Part shown: positions 1-8,529 of the stretch, one piece after another | Layout: each line of letters opens with the position of its first letter | How positions within the stretch are numbered: the first letter of the stretch is position 1 | Assembly: GCF_010731775.1 (NCBI RefSeq) | Contig: NZ_AP022590.1 | Location: 2,108,001-2,172,000, forward strand | Direction: 5' to 3' | Length of the DNA: 64,000 bases | Origin: Mycobacterium mantenii | GTDB taxonomy: Bacteria > Actinomycetota > Actinomycetes > Mycobacteriales > Mycobacteriaceae | Translations under genes and position numbers: made by a program | The notes under the pieces: model-generated | The model's input: the letters and a program-made list of their open reading frames with translations, nothing else | The model's database searches: none | Told to the model about the DNA's origin: nothing

Positions 1-1
1 A

Positions 2-2224
2 GAGCGCCTCGCGCTCTTCCGTTTCACCTTCGCCAGCCAAGATTCGCTGCCCGCAGCGTTCCAAGCTGCGGCGCTTTCCGTCGTGCAAGTCAGCGACGAC
101 CACCGATGCACCGCTACGGTCGTTTTCGACCCTGACGACTTTCAAACCGCCTTCGAGGAACTCGAAACACGTTTTCTCGCAGGCGAATCTGCCGCCCATC
201 GGCATACGTGGTCGACTCTGTTACGGGCTTTCGCCGCGTTCAACGAACACCAGCTTCCCGCGACGACGCCAGGCTGGGTGAATCTCGACCACCGGCGAGG
301 GCGAGCGTTTTCACAGGGCGACCTGGTCCCATACATCCATGTCACATGGCAACTCGCGCCGCAAGCCAAGATCTACGTCGATGCGGTACATCGGTTGAGC
401 CACCTCGGAGCGGTCGTCACCCAGTCGATGCATGGAACGTCGCGGGACGGCTTCGACGCTGAGTGGGTCGAAGTGAACCTCTTGACTCTCGACGGTGACC
501 TGATCAACCGCAGTGAGCTGTTCGACGAAGCGGATCTCGATGCCGCCATCGCCCGCTTCGAGGAGCTCCGCCCACAGTCGCCGCGGCTGAAAAATCCGGT
601 GCACGAGCGCTTCCTGGCGCTGTTCGCCGCCCGCGACTGGGACGCCATGGCGCAACTGTTCACCGACGATTACTCCAACGACGATCGCCGGCGAGTGGTG
701 AATGCCGGGATCCGGCGCGGTCGAGATGCCGCGATCGAAGACCTGCGAGTATCCGCTGATGTGGGGTTGCTGGGAAACGTTACAGCGGACATCATCGCGA
801 CACGCGGCGATCGCCTCATTCTCACCCGCTTTGAAGCCGCGGGTCCCGAGCACCCGGCGACTCAACTCGATGTGCTCCAGGTCATTGAGCACAACGCCGA
901 CGAACAGATCACGGGAGCCGTCCTCTTCGATCCCGACGACATCGACGCTGCCTTGGAGGAACTCGACGCTCGCTACATCGCCGGCGAAGCGGCCGCCCAC
1001 GCGCAAACGTGGTCGGTGATCGCGGCGGGCTACGCCGCGCTCAACCGACACGAATTACCACCAGCGGCACCGGACTACGTGATCATCGAACGCCAGTTGC
1101 ACGCCACGATAGATGCGGGTGATCTGTCCAAAGATCTCGGTGTCGCTTGGGATCTCACACCCGACCTCAACGGCTATGTCGAAGCTGTACACCGACTAAG
1201 TGACCGGGCAGCGGTCGTCACCCATGCGGCGGCTGGGACTTCGCAGGAGGGCTTACACGCGGAGTGGCGCGGAGTCCACCTTTTGACTCTGAAAAACGGC
1301 ATGGTCGACCGCTGCGAAATCTTCGACGAGGCGGATCTCGAAGTCGCGCTCGCCCGCTTCGATGACCTGCAAACCCAGACGCGGCGACTCGAAAACGCGG
1401 CAAGCCGGGTCGACGGACGCCTCATCGCGTACTTCAATGCCCGCGACTGGGCAGCGATGGCAGCGATGGCAGCGACCATGCTTGATGATTTTTGCAGCGA
1501 AGATCGGCGGCACGTGGTGAACGCCGGGCGCACGCAGGAACGCGAAGTCGCGATTGCAAACATCCGGGCAACCGCCGACCTCGGTGTCACGCTGGACAAG
1601 TCAGACGTTGTCGCAACCCGGGGAGAACGCCTGGCCCTCAGTCGCGCCCGGTGGTGTGGCCCCGACCAAGGGCCGGAGGCGTTCCACAGCTGCGTGCTCA
1701 ACGTCGTCGAGATCACCACAGACGAGCGGATCGCGGCACACGTCTCGTTCGATGTCAGTGACATCGACGCCGCCTTCGAAGAGATCGACGCACGCTACCT
1801 CGCCGGCGAAGCGGCCGCGCATGCGCGCGTCTGGTCGGCCATCGCACGGGAATGCGCCGCGTTCAACCGGCACGAACTCCCCTCGGCGGACTGGGTCACC
1901 ATCGACCATCGGCGGCTCGTGACAATTGATGCGAGTGATCTGCTCCCCAACATCCGCGCCATTTGGGACCTCATGCCAGATATCAGCGTCCACATCGAGG
2001 CGGTGCATCGTCTCAGCGATTTCAGCGCCGTCGTCACCTACACCGCGCATGGGACCGCGCAAGAAGGCTTCGTCGCTGAGTGGCGGATGATCCATCTTCT
2101 GACGGTCGAAGGCGACCGGATCAATCGATCCGAGCTATTCGACGAAGCAGACCTCGACGCCGCGGTCGCGCGCTTCGACGAGCTCAGTCCCCCAACGTCG
2201 CTCGTTGACAACGCCGGTGACTGA
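2..2224 (+). CDS. Multi-repeat SnoaL/NTF2-like protein, 5' end outside the window
   Basis: The reading frame is open from base 2 with no start needed: the residues before the first GTG (83) already match the internal repeat, so the gene begins left of the window. A unit of about 270 residues recurs. The FDxxD segments that mark it start near bases 125, 926 and 1748, giving spacings of 267 and 274 codons. Each unit contains an (R/L)AGE(S/A)AAH segment, a VHRLS segment and an (I/V)xR(S/C)E(L/I)FDEADL segment, in the style of SnoaL/NTF2-like folds (inference from pattern). No catalytic function can be assigned. It runs directly into the S51-like gene, which starts inside its last codons, so the two are probably co-translated. 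The missing N-terminus could carry a regulator, cyclase or ATPase domain. Confidence 0.7.
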   Translation, partial: ERLALFRFTFASQDSLPAAFQAAALSVVQVSDDHRCTATVVFDPDDFQTAFEELETRFLAGESAAHRHTWSTLLRAFAAFNEHQLPATTPGWVNLDHRRGRAFSQGDLVPYIHVTWQLAPQAKIYVDAVHRLSHLGAVVTQSMHGTSRDGFDAEWVEVNLLTLDGDLINRSELFDEADLDAAIARFEELRPQSPRLKNPVHERFLALFAARDWDAMAQLFTDDYSNDDRRRVVNAGIRRGRDAAIEDLRVSADVGLLGNVTADIIATRGDRLILTRFEAAGPEHPATQLDVLQVIEHNADEQITGAVLFDPDDIDAALEELDARYIAGEAAAHAQTWSVIAAGYAALNRHELPPAAPDYVIIERQLHATIDAGDLSKDLGVAWDLTPDLNGYVEAVHRLSDRAAVVTHAAAGTSQEGLHAEWRGVHLLTLKNGMVDRCEIFDEADLEVALARFDDLQTQTRRLENAASRVDGRLIAYFNARDWAAMAAMAATMLDDFCSEDRRHVVNAGRTQEREVAIANIRATADLGVTLDKSDVVATRGERLALSRARWCGPDQGPEAFHSCVLNVVEITTDERIAAHVSFDVSDIDAAFEEIDARYLAGEAAAHARVWSAIARECAAFNRHELPSADWVTIDHRRLVTIDASDLLPNIRAIWDLMPDISVHIEAVHRLSDFSAVVTYTAHGTAQEGFVAEWRMIHLLTVEGDRINRSELFDEADLDAAVARFDELSPPTSLVDNAGD

Positions 2225-2924
2225 GACGACCCCGGGACTTCAACCGCTCTATCTACTGGCGGACAGTCAGCTGCTGTTCTGGCGCCGACAGGACCGACTG
2301 CTCCTGGAGGCGGCCCTCGATGGCTTGGCTCCGGGCGCGCCGGTTGCCGCCGCGTATATCGGTGCCTCCAACGGGGATCGGCCGGAGTTCTACGAAATCT
2401 TCGAGGCGGCAATGGATGGGCTCGGAATCACCGACCGTCGCATGATCGTGTCGTCATTCGGCCCCGACGACCGCGCCTTCCTGAAGCGTGCCCGGTTGAT
2501 CGTCCTGGCGGGCGGCGACGTGCGTCTCGGCTGGAACACCTTCGAAGACACCGGCATGAAGGAGGTGATTCTCGGCCGCTACGCCCACGGGGCGATTCTG
2601 GTGGGCATATCGGCCGGCGCGGTCCAGCTCGGACGCTATGGAATAGCCGCGACACCGCAATCCCCCGAGACCGAATTGTTCGATGTGTTCAGCCTGGTCC
2701 CCATGATCATCGACGTGCACGACGAGCAAGCTGAATGGGTGCGACTATCACGGACGGTTGAATTGCTGAAGGGAGCCGCCACCGGGCTCGGAATCCCCTC
2801 TGGCGGCGGTGTCATCGTGAACCCGGATGGCACCCTCGAACCCCTGCGCCGTCCCGCGCACAACTTCACTTTCGAGGACGCTCGCATCGTGCATTCGCTG
2901 CTGCGTGTGGACGAGGACGACTGA
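2217..2924 (+). CDS. Cyanophycinase-like S51 family peptidase / type 1 amidotransferase-like protein
   Basis: The protein is 235 residues from GTG 2217; a TTG at 2205 in the same frame is an alternative. It has the S51 fold signature: AGGD near residue 99, then GISAGA around residues 130-135, where Ser132 is the expected nucleophile of the elbow, and a later GIPSGGG segment. S51 enzymes (cyanophycinase, aspartyl dipeptidase) cleave isoaspartyl or Asp-linked peptides. Whether this member degrades cyanophycin or another peptide cannot be told. There is no signal peptide. The start overlaps the end of the upstream repeat-protein gene by 8 bases, so translational coupling is likely and the two may act on the same substrate. 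Confidence 0.75.
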   Translation: MTETTPGLQPLYLLADSQLLFWRRQDRLLLEAALDGLAPGAPVAAAYIGASNGDRPEFYEIFEAAMDGLGITDRRMIVSSFGPDDRAFLKRARLIVLAGGDVRLGWNTFEDTGMKEVILGRYAHGAILVGISAGAVQLGRYGIAATPQSPETELFDVFSLVPMIIDVHDEQAEWVRLSRTVELLKGAATGLGIPSGGGVIVNPDGTLEPLRRPAHNFTFEDARIVHSLLRVDEDD

Positions 2925-3033
2925 TGCTTCGCCAGATCGCGGAAGTGGCGAGTCGCCGTCTGTTCCCACTGCCTTAGGCGGCGGATAAGCTGGTCGTCGG
3001 GGGCGATCCGAGACAAGCCTGCAGGAGGGCGCG

Positions 3034-4392
3034 GTGGAAACCGTACTCGGTGTGTCGATGACGCCCACGGCGGTTCGCGCGGTCTTGGTCGAAGGGGAAC
3101 ACGCCGAGGGCGCCACCGTTGACACGGACACGTTTGCGGTGGTCTCGGCCCGAGGTCCGGCGAATCCGACCGGACCCGATCAAGTCGTCTCCGCAATCCT
3201 CGGGACGCGGGAAGGAGCGGCGGAGAGTGGCTGCCCGTTGGCCTCGGTCGGGGTGACGTGGACGGACCCCATCCAGGCCGCCGCCCTGCGCGACTTGCTG
3301 GCCGACCAGAGGCTGGAGAAGGTCATGCTGGTCTCGGCCTTTCTGGCCGCGGCCTCGCTGACCCAGACGGTGGGCAACTCGACCCGGTACGCGCACACCG
3401 CCCTGCTGTTCGTCGAGCCGTCCACCGCAACGATGGCGGTGGTACACACCGCCGACGGTTCGGTCGCCGATGTGCGCCGGCAAGAGTTGCCGGACGACGA
3501 AGACGAGGCGGTGGCCGCGTTGACCGCAATGGCCGCCGGTGCAGAAGCGATGGAGCCGCGCCCGGACGGTTTGTTCGTGGTCGGCTCCGACGGCGTCGAC
3601 ATCGCCGCAATCACCCCGCAATTGCAGGCGGCCAGTTCCCTCGTGGTCAGCACCCCGGAGGAGCCGGGGCTGGCACTGGCCAGGGGCGCGGCGTTGGCAT
3701 CGGCGCATCCACCTTTGTTTTCATCCTCGACCGCAGCGATTGCGTACGCGCAAGACCCCGGCACCGGTGCGGTAGTCCCGCACGCGGTGGGTCTCGGCTA
3801 CGCGGATTTTCCCGCCACCGTCGAACGCGGCGCCGAGGCGCTGGCCTACAGCGCCGATCCCGAAGAGGCTGGCCTCACGCCCGCTCGCGGGCTCGGCACC
3901 GGCGCCTATCCCACCTTCGATGGCGACGTCGACTCGCCATGGACCGGCTATGGTGCCGCGCCGACCGAGCGGCGGGCCACCCGGCCGTTTCTCGTGGCGA
4001 TGAGCGTGTTGGGGTTGTTTGTCGGTGGGGTCCTGGCACTCGTCATCGCGCTGGCGATCGCCATTCGACCGCATGTCGACACGCGGCCACAAATCGGCGC
4101 TAACGCCGTTGCACCTGCGCCGCCCCCTGCTGCCAGCACACCCGCACCGGCTGCACCGGAACCGGCGAAGGTCGCCCCGGCGCCCGCAGCCCCGGGGCCC
4201 GCTGCCCCGGCCCCAGCGTTGCCGCCCCCGCCCCCAGCGTTGCCCCTGCCACCACCCCGGATACCCGCGCCGGCTGCGCCGCTTCCGGCTGGCCCACCCG
4301 GGCCCCCGATACCCGCGCTCCGTCCGCCGGTACCCGCTGGACCGGCAGTGCCCATCCCGCATATCCCTGTGCCTGGCATCCCCCATCTTTAA
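3034..4392 (+). CDS. Mycobacterial membrane protein with actin/Hsp70-like N-terminal half and Pro/Ala-rich tail
   Basis: 452 residues from GTG 3034, preceded by GGAGG at 3022-3026. The N-terminus (METVLGVSMTPTAVRAVLVE) resembles a conserved mycobacterial family of unknown function whose N-terminal half looks like a degenerate Hsp70/actin ATPase fold (a family-level recollection, not proven here). One transmembrane helix spans about residues 313-340. The last ~100 residues are almost entirely Pro, Ala and Gly and probably lie outside the membrane or in the wall. The gene stands alone, 109 bases after the S51-like gene. Function unknown. Confidence 0.7.
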   Translation: METVLGVSMTPTAVRAVLVEGEHAEGATVDTDTFAVVSARGPANPTGPDQVVSAILGTREGAAESGCPLASVGVTWTDPIQAAALRDLLADQRLEKVMLVSAFLAAASLTQTVGNSTRYAHTALLFVEPSTATMAVVHTADGSVADVRRQELPDDEDEAVAALTAMAAGAEAMEPRPDGLFVVGSDGVDIAAITPQLQAASSLVVSTPEEPGLALARGAALASAHPPLFSSSTAAIAYAQDPGTGAVVPHAVGLGYADFPATVERGAEALAYSADPEEAGLTPARGLGTGAYPTFDGDVDSPWTGYGAAPTERRATRPFLVAMSVLGLFVGGVLALVIALAIAIRPHVDTRPQIGANAVAPAPPPAASTPAPAAPEPAKVAPAPAAPGPAAPAPALPPPPPALPLPPPRIPAPAAPLPAGPPGPPIPALRPPVPAGPAVPIPHIPVPGIPHL

Positions 4393-4702
4393 GCGCGCAC
4401 CAGCACTTCGTGTTCCAGGCCCTATCGCCTTGTACCGCAATAGCATTCGTCACCTCGCGGCTCCGATTTCCACGCCATGCGCCCGCGCCGCGGAGCCAAG
4501 GCCGCACAAGCCTCACTTGGCGGACAACATCGCAATCATGTGGTGACGGTTGGCCGTTGTAGTAGTGACTTTCGGCCCGCGTGACGGACCGCAGGCCCGG
4601 CCCAGAGTTAACACCATGTCAACTGCCGCTCGACTGAGGGTGAATTGGGCGACGACCCAAAGTCGGCCCCGGCCAGCTTTCCTTCCGGATAAAGGAGCCA
4701 AT
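4393..4702. other. Intergenic stretch without a supported gene
   Basis: About 310 bases between the Pro/Ala-rich membrane protein and the haemophore-like gene. A reading frame in phase with the downstream gene extends back to 4550, but it lacks coding character and the good ribosome site lies at 4691. I see no RNA gene or clear hairpin. The promoter of the secreted protein is expected here. Confidence 0.5.
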
Positions 4703-5083
4703 ATGTTCCTCGCAGATCTGATCCCCTGCCGTCTATTAGTCGGGGCAATCGGTGCCGGCGCCCTCTTGTGCGCTACCACGGGGACCGCCGCGGCTGATCC
4801 GGCGTCTCGACCCCCCAACTGCACGGCAGGGGACGTGGCCGGCGTCGCGGCCGGTGTCGCGACGTCACTCTCGGCCTACCTGTTCACTCATCCGGACCTG
4901 AACGGTTTCTACACCGGCCTTCAGGATCGGCCCAAAGATCAGATCCGCGATGCCGTGCAGCAGTACTTCGATGCCAACCCGCAGGAGCAAGCCGATCTTG
5001 AGAACATCCGTCAGCCCATGGTCGACATCAGGGAGCGTTGTCAGTGGACACCGTTGATCGGGCAGGCCGGCGCGACCCCTTGA
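4703..5083 (+). CDS. Secreted haemophore-like (MHB-type) protein
   Basis: 126 residues from ATG 4703, chosen because AAAGGAG at 4691-4697 sits at the right distance and because a clean signal peptide follows (hydrophobic core about residues 12-28, cleavage expected after the ADP/AAADP region). The mature part has a Cys near the start (PPNCTAGDVAGV), an alpha-helical body with FTHPDLNGFYTGL, and a Cys near the end (RERC). This pattern is typical of the small two-cysteine mycobacterial haemophore family, whose characterised members bind haem outside the cell. Haem binding by this copy is inference. The next gene also encodes a secreted Cys-containing peptide. Confidence 0.7.
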   Translation: MFLADLIPCRLLVGAIGAGALLCATTGTAAADPASRPPNCTAGDVAGVAAGVATSLSAYLFTHPDLNGFYTGLQDRPKDQIRDAVQQYFDANPQEQADLENIRQPMVDIRERCQWTPLIGQAGATP

Positions 5084-5138
5084 GCGATCATCGCGCCGCG
5101 GCCCTCAATTCGCCAATGGTCAGAGCAAGGAGATCCCG

Positions 5139-5444
5139 ATGAAGGTGCGGGTGCGGTCGTGGACTGCAGGGGGCATCGCGGTATTGACCCTCGCCGCGAT
5201 CCCTGAGACGTATGCCGTCGTGCAGCCCGCCGGGATGGCGAATGCGGACGTCTGTGCGAGCGTCGGCCGGCGTGTTTCGGTGAGCGGGTGCACCAACGTT
5301 GCCGATACGATCAACGCCAATGTCCCGCCGCCCGACGCGTATGCGCCGCTGCCACAAGACTTTCCGCCGCCACCGCCGCCACCGCCGCCGGTGAATGTCT
5401 GCGTCGGAGCCGGCCGGCGGGTTCATGTGAGCGGGTGCTTCTGA
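5139..5444 (+). CDS. Small secreted peptide with two matching Cys-loop modules around a polyproline linker
   Basis: 101 residues from ATG 5139, preceded by AAGGAGATCCCG. Residues 1-37 form a signal peptide ending near MANA. The mature chain has two near-identical modules: VCASVGRRVSVSGC (about 39-52) and VCVGAGRRVHVSGC (about 86-99), each with two cysteines twelve positions apart. They are joined by an acidic stretch and a run of nine or more prolines. Each module could close as a disulfide loop, giving two small loops on a rigid stalk. I recognise no named function. It lies 55 bases after the haemophore-like gene on the same strand and could share its transcript. Confidence 0.65.
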   Translation: MKVRVRSWTAGGIAVLTLAAIPETYAVVQPAGMANADVCASVGRRVSVSGCTNVADTINANVPPPDAYAPLPQDFPPPPPPPPPVNVCVGAGRRVHVSGCF

Positions 5445-5458
5445 CCAGCTCCCCCCGA

Positions 5459-6391
5459 TCATCGGCTCGACGTGTTGCCTCGTCGTCGCGGCGTGCGGTG
5501 CGCTGCCAGGACGTCCGCGTTCGCCAGCGTCTGCGCCTCAGCGGCCAGCGTTGATGCCCTGTTGGCATACGCAATTGCGTCGGTGTCGCTTGTCGTTTCC
5601 GCGCCGTGCGCCGCTGCCAAGTGCCGTTTCGCCTCGTCGAGCCGGGCCTGGGCCTCGGACCCCAGGTTGGAGCGATACCTGACGGCGTAGTCGGAGATTT
5701 GACGCAGCCTCGCTTCCGCGGTCGACAACGCCTGCTGCACCGAATGATCATGCCCGTCAATGGCTATCGATCCGCCACTCGCGGCGGCGCGCCGGCGTCG
5801 GCGTGCACGAAAAAGCAAGAAGAGCAGCGCAAGTACGACCACGATGACGATGACGATGACGCCGATCGCGATCGGCAACCAGGCCAGCTTCGACGAGCTT
5901 GCCGGCTGTGGCGCGCTTGTCGATTTGTCCAACCCGTCGGCCGCTGCGACCGCGGCACCGCTCCAGTCTTTGGCGCCCAAGACTGGTTCAATCTGGTTGG
6001 TGCGCAGGCTGTTCAGCTTGGCGGGTGTCAGACCCTGCACCTGCGGTGGCACGCTGAACGCGTACAGCTTGGTGTTGGTGGCCACGGCCAGCAGCACGTC
6101 GTGGTCGCCCATCCCGCTGGCACTGCGGGTTCGGTCGGCCCAGTTGTCGGGTTTGAATCGGTTGAAGTTGTCGACGTAGACCACCCACAGCTGGATGTGC
6201 CGATCGCGGTAGAGCCGGTCGATGGCCGCGCTGACGGCTGCCCGGCCGGAATCCGTCAGCACCCCGGTGCTGTCGGTGATGTGATCGGTGAGCTTGGACG
6301 GCGGCTGCGCGCCCGCGGGGGCCGCCCACAGCAGCCCCGCTACGAGGATCGACACGACTACACCGAATAGGCGAACCACTCGCATACGCAT
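5459..6391 (-). CDS. TPM-domain membrane protein
   Basis: 310 residues from ATG 6391 (a second ATG lies two codons on). A signal peptide (about residues 1-27) is followed by the segment LTDHITDSTGVLTDSGRAAV and a TPM domain (about 30-150), the fold of the YgcG/TLP18.3/Psb32 family. Next come a small Ser/Ala linker, one strong transmembrane helix (about 192-216), an Arg-rich cytoplasmic border, and a charged helical C-terminus with LxxA repeats. TPM proteins act at or outside the membrane in envelope or photosystem maintenance; the role here is unknown. The gene converges on the secreted-peptide gene, with 14 bases between their ends. Confidence 0.75.
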   Translation of the reverse strand: MRMRVVRLFGVVVSILVAGLLWAAPAGAQPPSKLTDHITDSTGVLTDSGRAAVSAAIDRLYRDRHIQLWVVYVDNFNRFKPDNWADRTRSASGMGDHDVLLAVATNTKLYAFSVPPQVQGLTPAKLNSLRTNQIEPVLGAKDWSGAAVAAADGLDKSTSAPQPASSSKLAWLPIAIGVIVIVIVVVLALLFLLFRARRRRRAAASGGSIAIDGHDHSVQQALSTAEARLRQISDYAVRYRSNLGSEAQARLDEAKRHLAAAHGAETTSDTDAIAYANRASTLAAEAQTLANADVLAAHRTPRRRGNTSSR

Positions 6392-6818
6392 CAATCTAGC
6401 CGCCAAACCGCGCCGCGGCGGTATCCTCGTCGGACCGCATGACTTCCAGCGCGGCCAGATCGGCGTCGCCACCAGACTCGATCATTGCGCACCAACGACT
6501 TTCACGATCGGCGGTCGCTGCGAACAACGCTTTAACGCAGCACCTGGAACTCCGACACCGCCAGTTTATCCGCAGGATCGGCCCATCGCGCCGCAACGAC
6601 CGGCGAACACTGGGCTCAAAGGGCCTGACAGACGGTGCGGCGGCCCGCGAGCGTAGGCGGGCCGCGAGCGCGCGAGCGTAAGCGCACCGCGGAAATTGGC
6701 TTAGCTTTTCGCAATGCGCTTACGCTCGCGCCCTCGCGGGCGTTGCCGCTCAACGAAATGTTCACGCCGAGGGAAACGCTGGGCCGCAAGACCGTCCGCT
6801 GGCATGGTAACGATTCGT
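6392..6818. other. Intergenic stretch between the TPM gene and tRNA-Cys
   Basis: About 430 bases with short overlapping frames of no coding character. It contains a strong inverted repeat (6670-6731, listed separately) and a related single copy of GCGAGCGTA near 6645. The TPM promoter should lie at the left end and the tRNA promoter at the right. Confidence 0.5.
6670..6731. repeat. Palindromic element with GAGCGTAAG-type arms, copy 1
   Basis: A perfect 17-bp inverted repeat: GCGCGAGCGTAAGCGCA at 6670-6686 pairs with its complement at 6715-6731, across a 28-base centre that is itself partly symmetrical. A related palindrome with the same outer arm core (CGAGCGTAAG) lies at 13581-13636. Two copies in 7 kb, in intergenic DNA of different context, suggest a dispersed palindromic repeat (REP/MITE-like) and not an ordinary terminator, since this one lies between diverging units. 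Confidence 0.65.
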
Positions 6819-6892
6819 GCGGGTGTGGCTGAGTGGTTAGGCAGCGGCCTGCAAAGCCGTACACACGGGTTCAAATCCCGTCACTCGCTCCA
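6819..6892 (+). tRNA. tRNA-Cys (GCA)
   Basis: A 74-nt cloverleaf. The acceptor stem GCGGGTG pairs with CACTCGC (6882-6888, one G-T pair). The D-arm includes GAGTGGTTAGGC. The anticodon stem GCGGC/GCCGT encloses the loop CTGCAAA with anticodon GCA at 6851-6853. The T-arm has GGTTCAAATCC. Discriminator T and an encoded CCA follow at 6889-6892. It stands alone in sense orientation, facing the convergent oxidoreductase gene. Confidence 0.95.
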
Positions 6893-6920
6893 CTAGAGAA
6901 CGGCGAGCGCGCACTCGAAG

Positions 6921-8066
6921 TCAGGGCATGGCGTGCGGAGTCACGAGGAACTTCTCTCCCGTCGCTCGCTTAGCGTAAGCGTTGAACGCGTCGGGATTGA
7001 GCATGCCCGCAAGCGACACCTCCTGGGTGTAGCGACTCGCGAATGTCGTGGTGAGCCCCGCGGCGACCCGGGCGCGCAGTCGTCCGACCGTCTCGGCCCC
7101 CGCGCTCTGAAGAAAATAGGTGAGCAGCCACCCACCGACGCCCCACGCCATGCCGAAGTTTCGGTTCAGCACCGTGGGACTGGTATCGAGGGAGCCATAG
7201 ATGTACACCTGTTTGTGGGTGGCCGACCCGTAGCGTGAGTACTCCGTAGCGGTCGCGTTGGCCGCCTGCTCCATGCCATTCAGGATTTGACTCGCCAGCG
7301 TTCCGCCGCCCGTGGCGTCGAAAGCGAGCGTCGCCGATGTCGCCTTGAGAGCCTCAGCGAGGTCGCTCGCGAACGACGGTGCCGTCGAGTTGAGGACATA
7401 GCTTGCGCCGAGCGACCTCAACATCTCCGCTTGCTCGGGCTTGCGGACGATATTGACCAGCGGTATGTCGTCCTTTTGGCAGAGCTTGACCAGCATCTGG
7501 CCGAGGTTCGACGCCGCGGCGGTGTGCACAAGACCCGAATGTCCCTCGCGGCGCATGGTTTCGGTCATTCCGAGTGCCGTCATCGGGTTGACGAAGGACG
7601 AAGCGCCGTCCCTCGCCGTAGCCCCGTCGGGCAGGACCAAGCATGCAGAAGCGTCCACCGCGCGGTACTGCGAATACATCGCGCCGCCCGCGATGGCCAC
7701 CGTCTTCCCGACCAGCGCTTGGGCTGCTTCATGGGACCCCGCGGCCACCACGGTGCCGGCGCCCTCATTGCCCACCGGAAGCGACTCGTCGAGCCGCGCC
7801 GACAAGGCTCTCAAACCCGCCTCCCCGACGGGCGCGGTGACGACGGGACGTTCCGGTGTGCCGGCGACCGCCGCCTTGCTCATATCCGCGCTGGCTATCA
7901 GAAGGCCCAGATCTGACGGGTTGATGGGCGAGGCTTCGACGCGCACCAGTACCTCATTGGGGCCAAGGGCTGGAACGGCAACATCGTGCAGCGAGAGTTC
8001 GAGCGTGCCATCAGACCTCACCAACGAACGCAGTTCCAGGGCGGTGTCAGGCAAATCTGCGGTCAT
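6921..8066 (-). CDS. Zinc-type (MDR) alcohol dehydrogenase / quinone oxidoreductase family protein
   Basis: 381 residues from ATG 8066. N-terminal GroES-like catalytic domain with VRVEASPINPSDLG (typical of quinone-oxidoreductase-type MDRs), then GNEGAGTVVAAG, and a Rossmann NAD(P)-binding half with VHTAAASNLGQMLVKLC (about 190-206) and FDATGGGTLASQ. The Cys/His pattern of structural-zinc alcohol dehydrogenases is not evident, so a zinc-free, NADPH-dependent reductase is more likely. Substrate unknown. It is followed on the same strand, in the upstream direction, by the YchJ-like gene 56 bases away, so co-transcription is possible. Confidence 0.8.
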   Translation of the reverse strand: MTADLPDTALELRSLVRSDGTLELSLHDVAVPALGPNEVLVRVEASPINPSDLGLLIASADMSKAAVAGTPERPVVTAPVGEAGLRALSARLDESLPVGNEGAGTVVAAGSHEAAQALVGKTVAIAGGAMYSQYRAVDASACLVLPDGATARDGASSFVNPMTALGMTETMRREGHSGLVHTAAASNLGQMLVKLCQKDDIPLVNIVRKPEQAEMLRSLGASYVLNSTAPSFASDLAEALKATSATLAFDATGGGTLASQILNGMEQAANATATEYSRYGSATHKQVYIYGSLDTSPTVLNRNFGMAWGVGGWLLTYFLQSAGAETVGRLRARVAAGLTTTFASRYTQEVSLAGMLNPDAFNAYAKRATGEKFLVTPHAMP

Positions 8067-8122
8067 TGTCGGTTTCTCGTTCCTGTCGGGATACGTGCCT
8101 TCAAGGGTGAACGCCAACGCGG

Positions 8123-8509
8123 CTACGAATCTTCCGTGACGGCATCGAGGTATAACCATCGGCCGGCGCGGCGCTCGAAGCGACTGCGCTCGTGCATGCT
8201 GCCCGCGTGGCCCGCGGACTCGAAGCGGGCCGTGAATTCGACTTCGCCGGAATCATCGTCTGGCCCACCCGCCCACGCGTCGAATACCTGTAAGCCGGTC
8301 CAGATGATGTCCGGGTCGACGGTCACATCGGCCGGCCGCGTGCGCGGATGCCAGGTACGGAACAGATAGTCGGCGTCCCCGTAGGCGAAGGCCGAATATC
8401 TCGACCGCATCAATTCCTCGGCCGACCGGGCCTGCGATTCACCGAGGTGAAGTGGACCGCAGCAGGCGCGATAGTCGGCGCCGCTGCCGCACGGACACGG
8501 TTCGTTCAT
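8123..8509 (-). CDS. YchJ-type (UPF0225) SEC-C motif protein
   Basis: 128 residues from ATG 8509. The N-terminal CPCGSG...YRACCG segment (residues 5-17) is the SEC-C type zinc-binding motif of the YchJ/UPF0225 family. It is followed by RSRYSAFAYGDADYLFRTWHP, the family hallmark of the NTF2-like part, and the C-terminal W(L)YLDA strand. The length matches the family. No enzymatic activity is established for the group; zinc binding is expected. It sits just downstream of the six-gene MoxR operon, 20 bases after its last gene, and may be the tail of that transcript. Confidence 0.85.
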   Translation of the reverse strand: MNEPCPCGSGADYRACCGPLHLGESQARSAEELMRSRYSAFAYGDADYLFRTWHPRTRPADVTVDPDIIWTGLQVFDAWAGGPDDDSGEVEFTARFESAGHAGSMHERSRFERRAGRWLYLDAVTEDS

Positions 8510-8529
8510 GTCAAGAGCCTGACAGACCG

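Noticed and set aside
311..1051. Long minus-strand frame opposite the first gene
   Set aside because: Shadow of the repeat protein; no family features, and the plus-strand frame has the internal repeats.
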